Shown here: positions 22,402 to 30,845 of the stretch, piece by piece
Position numbering within the stretch: position 1 is the stretch's first letter
How the letters are laid out: each line of letters starts with the position of its first letter
Origin: Microbacterium testaceum
Lineage (GTDB): Bacteria; Actinomycetota; Actinomycetes; Actinomycetales; Microbacteriaceae
Direction of reading: 5' to 3'
Assembly: GCF_020781835.1 (NCBI RefSeq)
Contig: NZ_JAJGNJ010000005.1
Span: 1 to 64,000, forward strand
Length of the DNA: 64,000 nucleotides
Program-made: the position numbers and the translations under genes
Notes under the pieces: model-generated
The model's input: only the letters and a program-made list of their open reading frames with translations
Databases searched by the model: none
What the model was told of the DNA's origin: nothing

Positions 22402-23181
22402 TCAGATGTCGGTGGGCCGGTGGAGCTTCACCGTCAGGGAGTCCACGAGCACCGCCACGCGATCGTCGGCCGCCCAGCGGCGCGCGAGGCGCGCGAGAAC
22501 GGCATCCAGCTCCTCCTGGGCGAGTCCGGCCATGAGTCGCAGGTGCACGACGAGTTCGGGCCCGCGCAGGCGTCCTGTCGGATCTCCCGGCTGCACAGCC
22601 AGGTCGAGAACCGCCAACTCACCGGAGATGCTCTCCTGGAGCCCCGTGAAGACCGCGGGCGACACATGCGCTGGCTCCCAGGGCTCGCCCTGCGCGATCG
22701 CCCACACGGCGGGACGGCGGAGGACGAACTCCGTCTCCGACGCCGGGTCGATGACGATCAGCTCCGTGCCCTCGGACGCTGCCGCCACTGCCGTGCGCCG
22801 GCCGTCCGCGGGGACGGGGCGGGCTGCGGCATCCCACCGCTGCATCGCCTGAACGGAGCTGAACACCGGCAGAACCTTCCGGCCGTCCGGGGCGGCGACG
22901 GTCACGATCGACAGTTCCTGCGTCTTGTCGACCTCGAGGCCGTGCGCTCCGATGCCGTGATCACCCTTCTCGGCGATCAGCGGGATCAGCAGACGCGCGC
23001 TGCGGTAGGCCTCGACGACGGCGCCCGCGTCGCCCTCGCCCGCTGCGACAGCGAGCAGGGCCGAAAGGAGCGCGGGATCGGCCGAGCCGTCGTCGCCGGA
23101 GTGCGGGTTCGACTCGAACCGACGCCCCTCCCAGGGGACGCCCGCCGAATCGGCGCGGTGATCGTCAGTGCCCGGCGACAT
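22402..23181 (-). CDS. SseB family protein
   Basis: A 259-residue cytoplasmic protein with an SseB-type N-terminal domain: [11 protein letters not shown] followed by [24 protein letters not shown] (about residues 70-115). SseB was first named as an enhancer of serine sensitivity in Escherichia coli; the biochemical role is unknown. The ATG at 23181 lies inside the end of hisA (17-nt overlap), so it is probably translated with the his genes. No in-frame start exists closer to the hisA stop. Confidence 0.78.
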   Translation of the reverse strand: MSPGTDDHRADSAGVPWEGRRFESNPHSGDDGSADPALLSALLAVAAGEGDAGAVVEAYRSARLLIPLIAEKGDHGIGAHGLEVDKTQELSIVTVAAPDGRKVLPVFSSVQAMQRWDAAARPVPADGRRTAVAAASEGTELIVIDPASETEFVLRRPAVWAIAQGEPWEPAHVSPAVFTGLQESISGELAVLDLAVQPGDPTGRLRGPELVVHLRLMAGLAQEELDAVLARLARRWAADDRVAVLVDSLTVKLHRPTDI

Positions 23182-23911
23182 CCAGCGCCTCGGCGAGGGT
23201 GAACTGGCCCGCATAGAGGGCCTTGCCCACGATCGCCCCTTCGACGCCGAGCGGCACCAGCTCGCGCAGCGCGGCGATGTCGTCCAGGCTCGAAACGCCG
23301 CCGGAGGCCACGATGGGCTTCGGGGTGCGCTGGGTCAGTTCGCGCAACAGCTCCAGGTTCGGTCCGCGAAGCGTGCCGTCCTTGGTGACGTCGGTGACGA
23401 CATAGCGGCTGCAGCCCGCGTCCTCGAGGCGCTCGAGCACGGTCCACAAATCGCCACCGTCTCGCGTCCACCCACGGGCGGCGAGGGTCGTACCGCGCAC
23501 GTCGAGCCCCACCGCGATCGCCTCGCCGTAGCGGTTGATGACGTCGGCCGCCCACTCGGGGTTCTCGAGCGCCGCGGTGCCCAGGTTGATACGGGTCGCG
23601 CCGCTCTCGAGAGCGGCCTCCAACGACCGGTCATCGCGAATGCCTCCGGAGAGCTCGACCTGCACCCCCTTCACCTGCTTGATGACCTTGCGCATCACCG
23701 CGGTGTTGTTGCCGCGGCCGAACGCGGCGTCCAGATCGACGAGGTGGATCCACGCCGCACCCTGCCGCGCGAAGTCCACGGCGGCATCCACCGGATCGCC
23801 ATAGCTGGTCTCGGTGCCGGCCTCTCCCTGGGTCAGTCGGACGGCCTTGCCGTCGGCGACGTCGACCGCCGGCAGGAGGACAAGCTCGGGCGTGGACGCG
23901 AAATCGTTCAT
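23165..23911 (-). CDS. priA: phosphoribosyl isomerase A (HisA / bifunctional PriA)
   Basis: Isomerises ProFAR to PRFAR in histidine synthesis; in actinobacteria lacking trpF the same protein also isomerises phosphoribosylanthranilate in tryptophan synthesis. The 248-residue TIM barrel has the catalytic Asp pair: [15 protein letters not shown] (Asp 17 region) and [10 protein letters not shown] (about 175-184). GGASSL-type phosphate loops occur as ELSGGIRDD and [11 protein letters not shown]. The dual role is inferred from phylum. A hairpin precedes the AGGAG site. Confidence 0.93.
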   Translation of the reverse strand: MNDFASTPELVLLPAVDVADGKAVRLTQGEAGTETSYGDPVDAAVDFARQGAAWIHLVDLDAAFGRGNNTAVMRKVIKQVKGVQVELSGGIRDDRSLEAALESGATRINLGTAALENPEWAADVINRYGEAIAVGLDVRGTTLAARGWTRDGGDLWTVLERLEDAGCSRYVVTDVTKDGTLRGPNLELLRELTQRTPKPIVASGGVSSLDDIAALRELVPLGVEGAIVGKALYAGQFTLAEALDVAGH

Positions 23912-23916
23912 AACTC

Positions 23917-23955
23917 CTCGTGCCGGCAGGCGCCTCTCGCCGGCCCGGGCACGAG
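23917..23955 (-). promoter_or_regulatory. hairpin in the hisH-priA spacer
   Basis: Perfect 8-bp arms (23917-23924 and 23948-23955) in the 45-nt spacer. The promoter-distal arm partly overlaps the AGGAG ribosome site of priA, so folding could reduce its translation. No T run follows, so a terminator is less likely. Confidence 0.4.
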
Positions 23956-23956
23956 G

Positions 23957-24604
23957 TCACACAGTAGTCGCGCGCAGCCCGTCGATCCAATTCGCGAGCA
24001 GCCGGATGCCGGCCTCGCCCGACTTCTCGGGGTGGAACTGCGTGGCCGCGAGTGGACCGTTCTCGACCGCCGCGAGGAACGGCGCACCGTACGTGCACCA
24101 GGTCAGCACGGGTTCGGGGAACGGGGGCGTCACCTCGAGCTCCCACTGCTGGGCCCCGTAAGAGTGGACGAAGTAGAACCGCTCGTCGGCGATCCCGTCG
24201 AACAGGCGAGACCCCTCGCCCGCGGACACGGTGTTCCAGCCCATGTGCGGCAGGACGGGGGCAGCCAGCTCCGACACCGTCCCGGGCCACTCGCCGAGCC
24301 CCTCGGTGTCGGTGCCGCGCTCGATGCCCCGACCGAACATGACCTGCATGCCCACGCAGATGCCGAGGACCGGACGCCCGCCCGCAAGGCGACGGTCGAT
24401 GATCTCGCCCCCGCGGCTGGCGTTGAGCGCATCCATCACGGCTCGGAATGCACCGACACCGGGGACGAGCAGACCGTCCGCGTCGAGCAGGAGCGAACGA
24501 TCCGAGGTCAGGCGCGCGTCGGCACCCGCCTCGATGAGAGCCTTCACGGCGGAGTGGACGTTGCCCGAACCGTAATCGAGGACGGCGACGATCGGCTTGC
24601 TCAT
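23957..24604 (-). CDS. hisH: imidazole glycerol phosphate synthase subunit HisH
   Basis: Glutamine amidotransferase that feeds ammonia to HisF. In 215 residues the class I triad is visible: nucleophile Cys in LGICVGMQ (about 86), and His/Glu in [11 protein letters not shown] (about 190-194). [11 protein letters not shown] at the N-terminus is a family hallmark. Its ATG overlaps the hisB stop (ATGA). HisF is not in the window. Confidence 0.96.
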   Translation of the reverse strand: MSKPIVAVLDYGSGNVHSAVKALIEAGADARLTSDRSLLLDADGLLVPGVGAFRAVMDALNASRGGEIIDRRLAGGRPVLGICVGMQVMFGRGIERGTDTEGLGEWPGTVSELAAPVLPHMGWNTVSAGEGSRLFDGIADERFYFVHSYGAQQWELEVTPPFPEPVLTWCTYGAPFLAAVENGPLAATQFHPEKSGEAGIRLLANWIDGLRATTV

Positions 24605-25215
24605 AGCGCACCCTTGGTGCTCGGAATGCCGTCGACGAGCGGGTCGAGGGATTTCGCCTGGCGGAAGGCGCGCGCGAGCGCCTTGTACTCGGCCTCGGCG
24701 ATGTGGTGCGGGTCGCGACCGCCGAGGACGCGGACGTGGACCGTGAGCGCGGCGTGGATGGAGATGGCCTCGAACGAGTGGCGGACGAGCGAGCCGGTGA
24801 AGTGACCGCCGATGAGGTGGTGCTCGAAGCCCGCAGGCTCGCCGGTGTGCACCAGGTAGGGGCGCCCACTGATGTCCACCACCGCCTGCGCGAGAGCCTC
24901 ATCCAGCGGGACGAGCGCATCGCCGTAGCGGGCGATACCGGACTTGTCGCCGAGGGCACGGCGAATGGCCTGACCGAGCACGATCGAGGTGTCTTCGACG
25001 GTGTGGTGCGCGTCGATGTGGGTGTCGCCGGTCGCCGTCACACGGAGGTCGGTGAGCGAGTGCTTGGCGAACGCCGTGAGCATGTGGTCGAAGAACGGCA
25101 CGCTCGTGGAGATCTCGCTGGACCCGGTGCCGTCGAGGTCGAGGGCGAGCTCGACGCGCGACTCGCTCGTCTCACGGACGATCGAGGCGGTGCGGGGCGA
25201 GGCGGGTCCGGTCAT
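24601..25215 (-). CDS. hisB: imidazoleglycerol-phosphate dehydratase
   Basis: Dehydrates IGP to imidazole acetol phosphate. The 204-residue protein is the monofunctional form without the phosphatase domain. Metal-binding motifs are FFDHML (about 44-49), [10 protein letters not shown] (about 72-81), GRPYLV, HLIGGHF and [12 protein letters not shown] (about 170). ATG at 25215 overlaps the hisC stop (ATGA), and its own stop overlaps hisH. The block is hisC-B-H-A; hisD is not adjacent. Confidence 0.97.
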   Translation of the reverse strand: MTGPASPRTASIVRETSESRVELALDLDGTGSSEISTSVPFFDHMLTAFAKHSLTDLRVTATGDTHIDAHHTVEDTSIVLGQAIRRALGDKSGIARYGDALVPLDEALAQAVVDISGRPYLVHTGEPAGFEHHLIGGHFTGSLVRHSFEAISIHAALTVHVRVLGGRDPHHIAEAEYKALARAFRQAKSLDPLVDGIPSTKGAL

Positions 25216-26297
25216 GCTCGCGATCCTACCGAGGCCAGGGCGTCGAGGAACGCGGTGGTCTCGTCGGCCGTGCCCGCGGTGACGCGGAGGTGATGGGCGA
25301 TGCCCACGTCGCGGATGAGTACGCCGCGGTCGTACAGGGCCTTCCACGTGGCCGCGGGATCGTCGACCCCACCGAAGAGCACGAAGTTCGTCCAGGACTC
25401 GTGTGCCGTGAAGCCCAGCGCCGCCACCGTGGCCGAGATGCGGTCGCGCTGCGCGACGATCTCGTCCACCATCGACAGCATGATGTCGGCGTGACCCAGG
25501 GCCGCCGTCGCGGCCGCCTGGGTGAGGGCGCTGAGGTGGTAGGGCAGGCGCACCAGGCGCAGGGCGTCCACGACAGCGGGATCGGCGGCGAGGTACCCGA
25601 CGCGAGCACCGGCGAAGGCGAACGCCTTGCTCATCGTGCGCGAGACCACCAGACGCGGGCGGCCGGGCAGCAACGTCACGGCGGACGGCTCATCGTGGGG
25701 AGCGAATTCCTGGTACGCCTCGTCGACGATCACGATGCCATCCGTCACGGCGTAGACGGCCTCGATGACGTCGAGACCCAGCGGCGTGCCCGTCGGATTG
25801 TTCGGGGCGCACAGGAAGACGATGTCGGGGTTCTCGCGCACGACCTGGTCTGCCGCGAACGCCGGGCTCAAGGCGAAGTCATGCTCGCGCTCCCCCGCGA
25901 TCCACTCCGCGCCGGTCGCCCGCGTCAGGATCGGGTACATCGAGTACGTGGGCGCGAAGCCCATCGCCCGACGGCCAGGCCCACCGAAAGCCTGCAGGAC
26001 GTGCTGCAACACCTCGTTCGAACCGTTGGCCGCCCAGATCTGCTCCCGCACCAAGCCGTGGCCGAGGTAGTCGGCGAACGCTTCGCGCAGGCCGGTGAAC
26101 TCACGGTCGGGGTAGCGGTTGACGTCGCGCAGGGCTCGGGCCACGGCATCCAGGATGTCGTCGGCCACCTCGGACGGAACCGGATGCGTGTTCTCGTTGA
26201 CGTTGAGGGCCACGGGAAGCGCGGCCTGGGGTGCTCCGTAGGGAGTCATCCCGCGCAGGTCGTCGCGAAGAGGGAGGTCGTCGAGGCGCACGGTCAC
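25212..26297 (-). CDS. hisC: histidinol-phosphate aminotransferase
   Basis: PLP enzyme converting imidazole acetol phosphate to histidinol phosphate. The ~361-residue class I/II fold shows [21 protein letters not shown] (about 160), VDEAYQEF and the cofactor-binding Lys in [12 protein letters not shown] (about 215). The start is uncertain: ATG at 26306 overlaps a TACGAT hexamer that would be the -10, so I prefer the GTG three codons later (26297), seven bases after it. It is the first gene of the his block. Confidence 0.93.
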   Translation of the reverse strand: MTVRLDDLPLRDDLRGMTPYGAPQAALPVALNVNENTHPVPSEVADDILDAVARALRDVNRYPDREFTGLREAFADYLGHGLVREQIWAANGSNEVLQHVLQAFGGPGRRAMGFAPTYSMYPILTRATGAEWIAGEREHDFALSPAFAADQVVRENPDIVFLCAPNNPTGTPLGLDVIEAVYAVTDGIVIVDEAYQEFAPHDEPSAVTLLPGRPRLVVSRTMSKAFAFAGARVGYLAADPAVVDALRLVRLPYHLSALTQAAATAALGHADIMLSMVDEIVAQRDRISATVAALGFTAHESWTNFVLFGGVDDPAATWKALYDRGVLIRDVGIAHHLRVTAGTADETTAFLDALASVGSRA

Positions 26298-26304
26298 CTC
26301 ACCC

Positions 26305-26310
26305 ATCGTA
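26305..26310 (-). promoter_or_regulatory. hisC operon -10 element (leaderless)
   Basis: TACGAT on the minus strand, seven bases before the GTG at 26297. It overlaps the alternative ATG at 26306. Confidence 0.4.
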
Positions 26311-26330
26311 GGCGGCGACGCGCCCCCTCC

Positions 26331-26684
26331 TCACCGTGCCGATGCGTATGCCGCCGGGATCGCGATTCGCTGCCCCGCGGCGACCGAACCGCCCTCGAGC
26401 GCGTTGAGCCGCGTGATCTCGGCAACCACATCGCGGGGATCGGACCCCGGAGCGACGTCTTCCGCGATCGACCACAGGGTCTCACCGCTCATGACGGTGA
26501 TCTCGGTGAAGGCATCGGCGGGAGCGCCCGTCTCGCTCGAAGCGAGGGCGGCGCCACCACCGACGACGGCGAGAGCGAGCGCGACGACCACGGGCAACGC
26601 GGCGAGGAAGGCGAACACGCGACGCCCGCGCGCGGTCAGACGCAGACGGGTGGTGGGGGCGGCGGTGACGGTGATGCTGCTCAT
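26331..26684 (-). CDS. LysM membrane protein, probable SOS division inhibitor
   Basis: A 117-residue protein with a basic cytoplasmic N-terminus, one transmembrane helix (about residues 28-48) and a C-terminal LysM domain (ITVMSGETLWSIAEDVAPG to about 110) that binds peptidoglycan. LysM proteins divergent from lexA are DivS in Corynebacterium and ChiZ in Mycobacterium, SOS-induced inhibitors of division; the same job is inferred here from position and architecture. The promoter has a consensus TTGACA at 26783-26788 and TAGATT at 26759-26764, overlapped by a LexA-box-like sequence. GAGGAG precedes the ATG. The 5' leader holds a long hairpin. Confidence 0.85.
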   Translation of the reverse strand: MSSITVTAAPTTRLRLTARGRRVFAFLAALPVVVALALAVVGGGAALASSETGAPADAFTEITVMSGETLWSIAEDVAPGSDPRDVVAEITRLNALEGGSVAAGQRIAIPAAYASAR

Positions 26685-26706
26685 GGTGTGCTCCTCTGTG
26701 GGGAGA

Positions 26707-26749
26707 GATTCGCACCCCGCCCTCGGCCGGGAGGGCGGTGGTGCGAATC
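26707..26749 (-). promoter_or_regulatory. hairpin in the leader of the LysM gene
   Basis: Arms 26707-26724 and 26731-26749 pair over about 18 positions with a single bulge and a 6-nt loop. Starting within a few bases of the predicted transcription start and ending 22 nt before the ATG, it would stabilise the mRNA or limit translation. Confidence 0.55.
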
Positions 26750-26755
26750 TGTATT

Positions 26756-26788
26756 CCGAATCTATCTTCGATACTGTGAGGGTGTCAA
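26756..26788 (-). promoter_or_regulatory. LexA-box-like site and promoter of the LysM gene
   Basis: CCGAATCTATCTTCGA at 26756-26771 matches 9 of the 12 informative positions of the actinobacterial SOS box TCGAAC-N4-GTTCGA. It covers the TAGATT -10 of a minus-strand promoter whose -35 is TTGACA (18-bp spacer). A second, weaker repeat of the same sequence (from 26742) lies next to it. Also close to lexA, which may be autoregulated from here. Confidence 0.6.
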
Positions 26789-26944
26789 CACCGGGGCTCT
26801 CGGAAAACGATCGAACGCGACACGCGGGAAGCTCCGCTGCGATCGAGTGGTCTACCGGATACGGTTTCGACGAGGAGACCCCACCACGGACCTCCGACAT
26901 TCGAATTTCCGCCGCATCGACAGCGCGGCGCGAGGGGAGCACAC

Positions 26945-27634
26945 ATGACCGACGCGACGACCGCGGCCGGCCGCGAGCGGCCGCAGACCCGGCGCCGGAA
27001 GAGCCTCAGCGACAAGCAGCTCGCCATCCTCGAGGTGATCCAGCGCTCGATCGCGCGGCACGGCTATCCGCCGAGCATGCGCGAGATCGGCGACGCCGTG
27101 GGGCTGAAGTCGCTCTCCAGCGTCACGCATCAGCTCAACCAGCTCGAGCTCAGCGGGTATCTGCGCCGCGACCCCGGGAAGACACGGGCGATGGAGGTGC
27201 TCATCGACCTGCCCGGCACCGCCGCCGAGAACCCGGCCGAGACCGCGCCCGCCGTGGGCGATGCCGCCCTCGTCCCCCTGGTCGGCCGCATCGCCGCGGG
27301 AGTCCCGATCACCGCCGACCAGCAGGTCGAGGAGATCTTCCCCCTTCCGCGCCAGCTCGTGGGCAAGGGCGAGCTGTTCATGCTGAAGGTGGTGGGCGAC
27401 TCGATGATCGACGCCGCCATCTGCGACGGAGACTGGGTCGTCGTCCGAGCGCAGTCCAGCGCCGAGAACGGCGAGATCGTCGCCGCGATGCTGGACGGTG
27501 AGGCGACCGTCAAGACGTTCCGCCGCCGCGACGGCCACATCTGGCTGCTCCCGCGCAACTCGGCGTTCGAACCGATCCTGGGCGACGAAGCCGTCGTCCT
27601 CGGCCGGGTCGTGGCGGTGTTGCGCGCGGTCTGA
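26945..27634 (+). CDS. lexA: LexA repressor
   Basis: SOS repressor that self-cleaves when stimulated by RecA filaments. The 229-residue protein has the N-terminal winged helix ([20 protein letters not shown], about residues 26-45) and a C-terminal S24 protease: cleavage Ala-Gly in GRIAAGVPI (about 119), Ser in VVGDSMIDA (about 152) and Lys in GEATVKTF (about 189). GGGGAG precedes the ATG. Its targets in this window probably include the divergent LysM gene and recA. Confidence 0.97.
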   Translation: MTDATTAAGRERPQTRRRKSLSDKQLAILEVIQRSIARHGYPPSMREIGDAVGLKSLSSVTHQLNQLELSGYLRRDPGKTRAMEVLIDLPGTAAENPAETAPAVGDAALVPLVGRIAAGVPITADQQVEEIFPLPRQLVGKGELFMLKVVGDSMIDAAICDGDWVVVRAQSSAENGEIVAAMLDGEATVKTFRRRDGHIWLLPRNSAFEPILGDEAVVLGRVVAVLRAV

Positions 27635-27771
27635 CGTCGGCGCGGCGCCTCCCGAGGCCGGGGACCAGCGGCATCCAGTTCCGTCGGCGAGGGTGGTGTT
27701 TGTCCACAGGTGCCCCTCCCCGACGGCGGAGCGCCCCTAGCATGACAGGACACCTCGAGAGAGCGAGTCCC

Positions 27772-28800
27772 GTGTCGTCCAGTCCCGCCGCCGCAGAGCC
27801 CCCGCCCTCCGAACCTTCCCCAGGCTTTGCCACTCCGGCCACCGTGTCCTCCGACCCGGGCGGCGCGCCGCCCCCGGAGCCCGAGGACGCACCGCTCCCC
27901 CGGTCGAAGCGAATGCGTCGATCGCGGACGAGCGTCGTCGTCCTCGCCGTCCTGCTGGCCGTCGCCGTCGCCATCGGCGGGCTCGGCTTCGTCTGGGTGG
28001 CCACGCAGCTGCAGGAGGCGCGCACGCAGATCTCCGACCAGCAGCGGCAGATCAGCGATCAGCAGCGACGCCTGGACGAACAGCAGGAGATGATCGATCG
28101 CAAAGAGCAGTTCGGTGCGGCGATGGGCGACCTGTACGCGACCGTCGACCCTCTGGTGGGGCTGCCCTACTCGACCATCGTGCCGTGGTACCGCGTCGAG
28201 GACCTCGCCGATCGCGCCTGGATCCACCGGCGTAACCCTGCCGCCCTCGATCAGGACGTCGCGGACCTGACGAGGCTGACGTCGGAGATCTCCGCTCGCT
28301 CGGCCGGGGTCGCCGACCAGGCGGCTTCGAACGCGTCGGGCACCGTGTGGGAGACGACGCTCGACCGTCTCGGACGGGGGTGGGTGTCGACCGTCGTCGA
28401 TGAATCCGCGCCGTGCGGCACCACGGCCCTGGCGTGCGTGTCCAGCACGGCGCCCTTCACCGTCCACGTGCAGGCTGACTCCCAGACCGATCCGACGGTG
28501 ACGGACTGGATCCGCACCGGCGCCGCGTACCACGAATACGCCCACGTCCTGCAGCTCACCAACCCTCAGCCGACCGCGGACGCCCTCGCGGCGTTCGGCG
28601 GCGACGTGGAGACGATGGCCGACTGCTACGCACTGACGTTCCTCGACGGATGGTCGCTCGCCCACGAGGTCGCCATCGACGAGTTCTCGTACTACGAGGT
28701 CGATGTGGGGTACGGCTACACGTGCGACGCGGGACAGCGACAGGTCATCCGCGACTGGGTGGATCGCCTGGGCGTCACGCGTCAGGTCGTCGGCGGCTGA
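27772..28800 (+). CDS. single-pass membrane protein with HExxH motif
   Basis: I do not recognise a characterised family. The ~342-residue protein has a Pro/Ala-rich cytoplasmic N-terminus, a transmembrane helix (about 53-76), a Gln-rich coiled coil (about 80-112) and an extracytoplasmic domain. The domain carries HEYAH (about residues 254-258), a HExxH zinc-protease motif, followed by VETMADCYAL about 25 residues later with a candidate third ligand; three Cys could form disulfides. It may be an extracellular metallopeptidase, but activity is unproven. TAGCAT at 27738-27743 looks like the -10 and overlaps the upstream ATG at 27742, so I prefer GTG at 27772, preceded by GAGAGAG. Confidence 0.7.
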   Translation: MSSSPAAAEPPPSEPSPGFATPATVSSDPGGAPPPEPEDAPLPRSKRMRRSRTSVVVLAVLLAVAVAIGGLGFVWVATQLQEARTQISDQQRQISDQQRRLDEQQEMIDRKEQFGAAMGDLYATVDPLVGLPYSTIVPWYRVEDLADRAWIHRRNPAALDQDVADLTRLTSEISARSAGVADQAASNASGTVWETTLDRLGRGWVSTVVDESAPCGTTALACVSSTAPFTVHVQADSQTDPTVTDWIRTGAAYHEYAHVLQLTNPQPTADALAAFGGDVETMADCYALTFLDGWSLAHEVAIDEFSYYEVDVGYGYTCDAGQRQVIRDWVDRLGVTRQVVGG

Positions 28801-28898
28801 CCGGTCCTCGGACCGACGGGCCCTCCTCCATGGCCCCGCGGGCGGCCGTCCACCGACCGTCGGACGAACCTTCAGTGCGCCATGTCCGACCCTCTCCG

Positions 28899-28904
28899 TA
28901 GGGT
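28899..28904 (+). promoter_or_regulatory. -10 element of the S9 peptidase gene (leaderless)
   Basis: TAGGGT, seven bases before the ATG at 28912; it argues against the ATG at 28882 lying upstream of the promoter. Confidence 0.5.
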
Positions 28905-28911
28905 GGATGCC

Positions 28912-30798
28912 ATGCCGCAGACGCTCCCCTACGGATCCTGGCCTTCTCCGCTGACGCCCGAGTTGGTGGCGCAGTCGTCACCGCGGCTGGACGGCGCGCG
29001 CTTCGTGGGCGACGAGGTGTGGTGGGGCGAGTCCGTTCCGAGCGAGGGGGGACGTGTCACCGTGCGGCGGCGGCGCTCGGACGGATCGGTCGAGACGGTC
29101 CTGCCCGCACCGGGGAATGCGCGTTCGTCGGTGCACGAGTACGGCGGCGGTGCCTGGACCGCCTCCGACGACGGTGAGCTGTTCTACGTCGAGAAGACCG
29201 ATCAGCGCATCTATGCGCTGACACCGGGCGGCACGCCGCGTGCGCTGACGCCCGCCGCCGGCGACGTCCGGCACGGCGGGTTGTCGTGGCAGCACGGAAA
29301 CCTCCTCGCGATCCGCGAGGCCCACGGAACCGAGCGCGTCCCCGCCCGCGCGATCGTGCGCGTCCCCGTCGATGGGTCCGACACGGAGGTGCTTGCCGAG
29401 GGCAGCGTGTTCCTCGCGCACCCGGCGCTCTCCCCGGACGGTCGCCACCTGGCGTGGATCGCGTGGAACCATCCCGACATGCCCTGGGATGCCACCGTGC
29501 TCCGGGTCGCCGATCTCGCCACCGGGGACGTCCACGAACTCGCGGGCGGCGATCGACGGGCGCCGCTGCAGCCGGTGTGGATCGGCGATCACGAGTTGCT
29601 GTACGCCGATGACCCGAGCGGACGCTGGAACCTCTTCCGCCGCCGACTCGACGGCGACCCGCAGCCCGTCGCTCCGGCCGATGCGGACACGGGCGGTCCG
29701 GTGTGGGTCCTCGGGACCCGCTGGTTCGCCGCCACGGCCGACGGACGCATCATCGCCGTGCGCACCGACGGCGACGACGAGGTCGTCGAGATCGCCCCCA
29801 GCGGCATACGCCCCCTCGGTGTCCCGGTCGTCGCGGGCGCTTCGGTCGAGGACGTCCGCGGATCGCACGCGCTCATCTCGGGAGCGGAGGCGTCAGGCCT
29901 GTCGGGGCTGTGGGAGATCGACCTCGACACGGGAGATGCCTCGCTCGTCACCAGTGGCGACCATCCGGGGCCCGGCTGGATGCCCACCGCCCGCGCCCTC
30001 ACCTCCGAGGGTCCGCATGGACCGGTGCACGCCTTCGCCTATCCGCCGACCAACCCCGACGTCGTCGCCCCCGATGGCGAGCGTCCGCCGTACGTCGTCC
30101 TCGTCCACGGCGGACCGACGTCGCATGTCGGGCCCGCACCGTCGGCGAAGACGGCCTTCTTCACCAGCCGCGGTATCGGCGTGCTCGATGTGAACTACGG
30201 CGGTTCCACCGGCTACGGCCGCGCCTACCGCGAGCGGCTCCTCGGTCAGTGGGGCGTCGTCGATGTGGATGACGTGGCGGCGGCGGCATCCGCTCTCGCC
30301 TCCGCCGGGCTGGCCGACCCCGATCGCCTCGCGATCGCCGGAGGGTCGGCGGGCGGATGGACCGTGCTCGCCGCGGTGACGCGCACGAACGTCTTCTCCG
30401 CGGGAATCTCCCGCTACGGTGTCGGCGACGCGCGTGCGCTGGCGGAGGACACCCACGACTTCGAGGCCCGCTACCTCGACGGTCTCATCGGGCCGCTCCC
30501 CGAGGCGGAAGCCGTCTACGTCGAGCGTTCGCCCCTGTCGCGCCCCGAGCGCTTCCGCGTGCCCCTGCTCATTCTGCAGGGTGCGGAAGACCGCGTCGTC
30601 CCGCCATCGCAGGCCGAGGCGATCCGCGACGCTCTCGCCGCACACGGCGTCGCGCACTCCTACGTCCTGTACGAGGGCGAGGGCCACGGATTCCGCCGGG
30701 CCGAGACGGTCGTCGACTCGCTGCGGCGAGAACTGGGGTTCCTCGGTGCGGTGTTCGGCTTCGCTGCTCCGGGGATCCCTCCGATCGAACTCGGCTGA
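28912..30798 (+). CDS. prolyl oligopeptidase family (S9) peptidase
   Basis: A 628-residue cytoplasmic serine peptidase, dipeptidyl-aminopeptidase/acylaminoacyl-peptidase type. The N-terminal ~370 residues form a beta-propeller with repeated DG and WS strands. The C-terminal alpha/beta hydrolase has the nucleophile in AGGSAGGW (about residue 483), Asp in GAEDRVVPP (about 565) and His in GEGHGFRRAE (about 595). No signal peptide. The ATG at 28912 (MPQTLPYGSW) is preferred to 28882 because TAGGGT lies seven bases upstream. Convergent with hflX across a bidirectional terminator. Confidence 0.93.
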   Translation: MPQTLPYGSWPSPLTPELVAQSSPRLDGARFVGDEVWWGESVPSEGGRVTVRRRRSDGSVETVLPAPGNARSSVHEYGGGAWTASDDGELFYVEKTDQRIYALTPGGTPRALTPAAGDVRHGGLSWQHGNLLAIREAHGTERVPARAIVRVPVDGSDTEVLAEGSVFLAHPALSPDGRHLAWIAWNHPDMPWDATVLRVADLATGDVHELAGGDRRAPLQPVWIGDHELLYADDPSGRWNLFRRRLDGDPQPVAPADADTGGPVWVLGTRWFAATADGRIIAVRTDGDDEVVEIAPSGIRPLGVPVVAGASVEDVRGSHALISGAEASGLSGLWEIDLDTGDASLVTSGDHPGPGWMPTARALTSEGPHGPVHAFAYPPTNPDVVAPDGERPPYVVLVHGGPTSHVGPAPSAKTAFFTSRGIGVLDVNYGGSTGYGRAYRERLLGQWGVVDVDDVAAAASALASAGLADPDRLAIAGGSAGGWTVLAAVTRTNVFSAGISRYGVGDARALAEDTHDFEARYLDGLIGPLPEAEAVYVERSPLSRPERFRVPLLILQGAEDRVVPPSQAEAIRDALAAHGVAHSYVLYEGEGHGFRRAETVVDSLRRELGFLGAVFGFAAPGIPPIELG

Positions 30799-30808
30799 AG
30801 CCCCCGCA

Positions 30809-30843
30809 CACGACGACGCCCCGCCGGAGGGGGCGTCGTCGTG
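30809..30843. terminator. bidirectional terminator between the S9 peptidase gene and hflX
   Basis: Perfect 14-bp arms (30809-30822 and 30830-30843) with a 7-nt loop, placed between two convergent stop codons (30798 and 30846). Confidence 0.75.
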
Positions 30844-30845
30844 GG

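Noticed and set aside
26707..26749. Inverted repeat considered as a transposon end or attachment site
   Set aside because: No transposase or target duplication nearby; the position just after a promoter fits an mRNA leader hairpin better.
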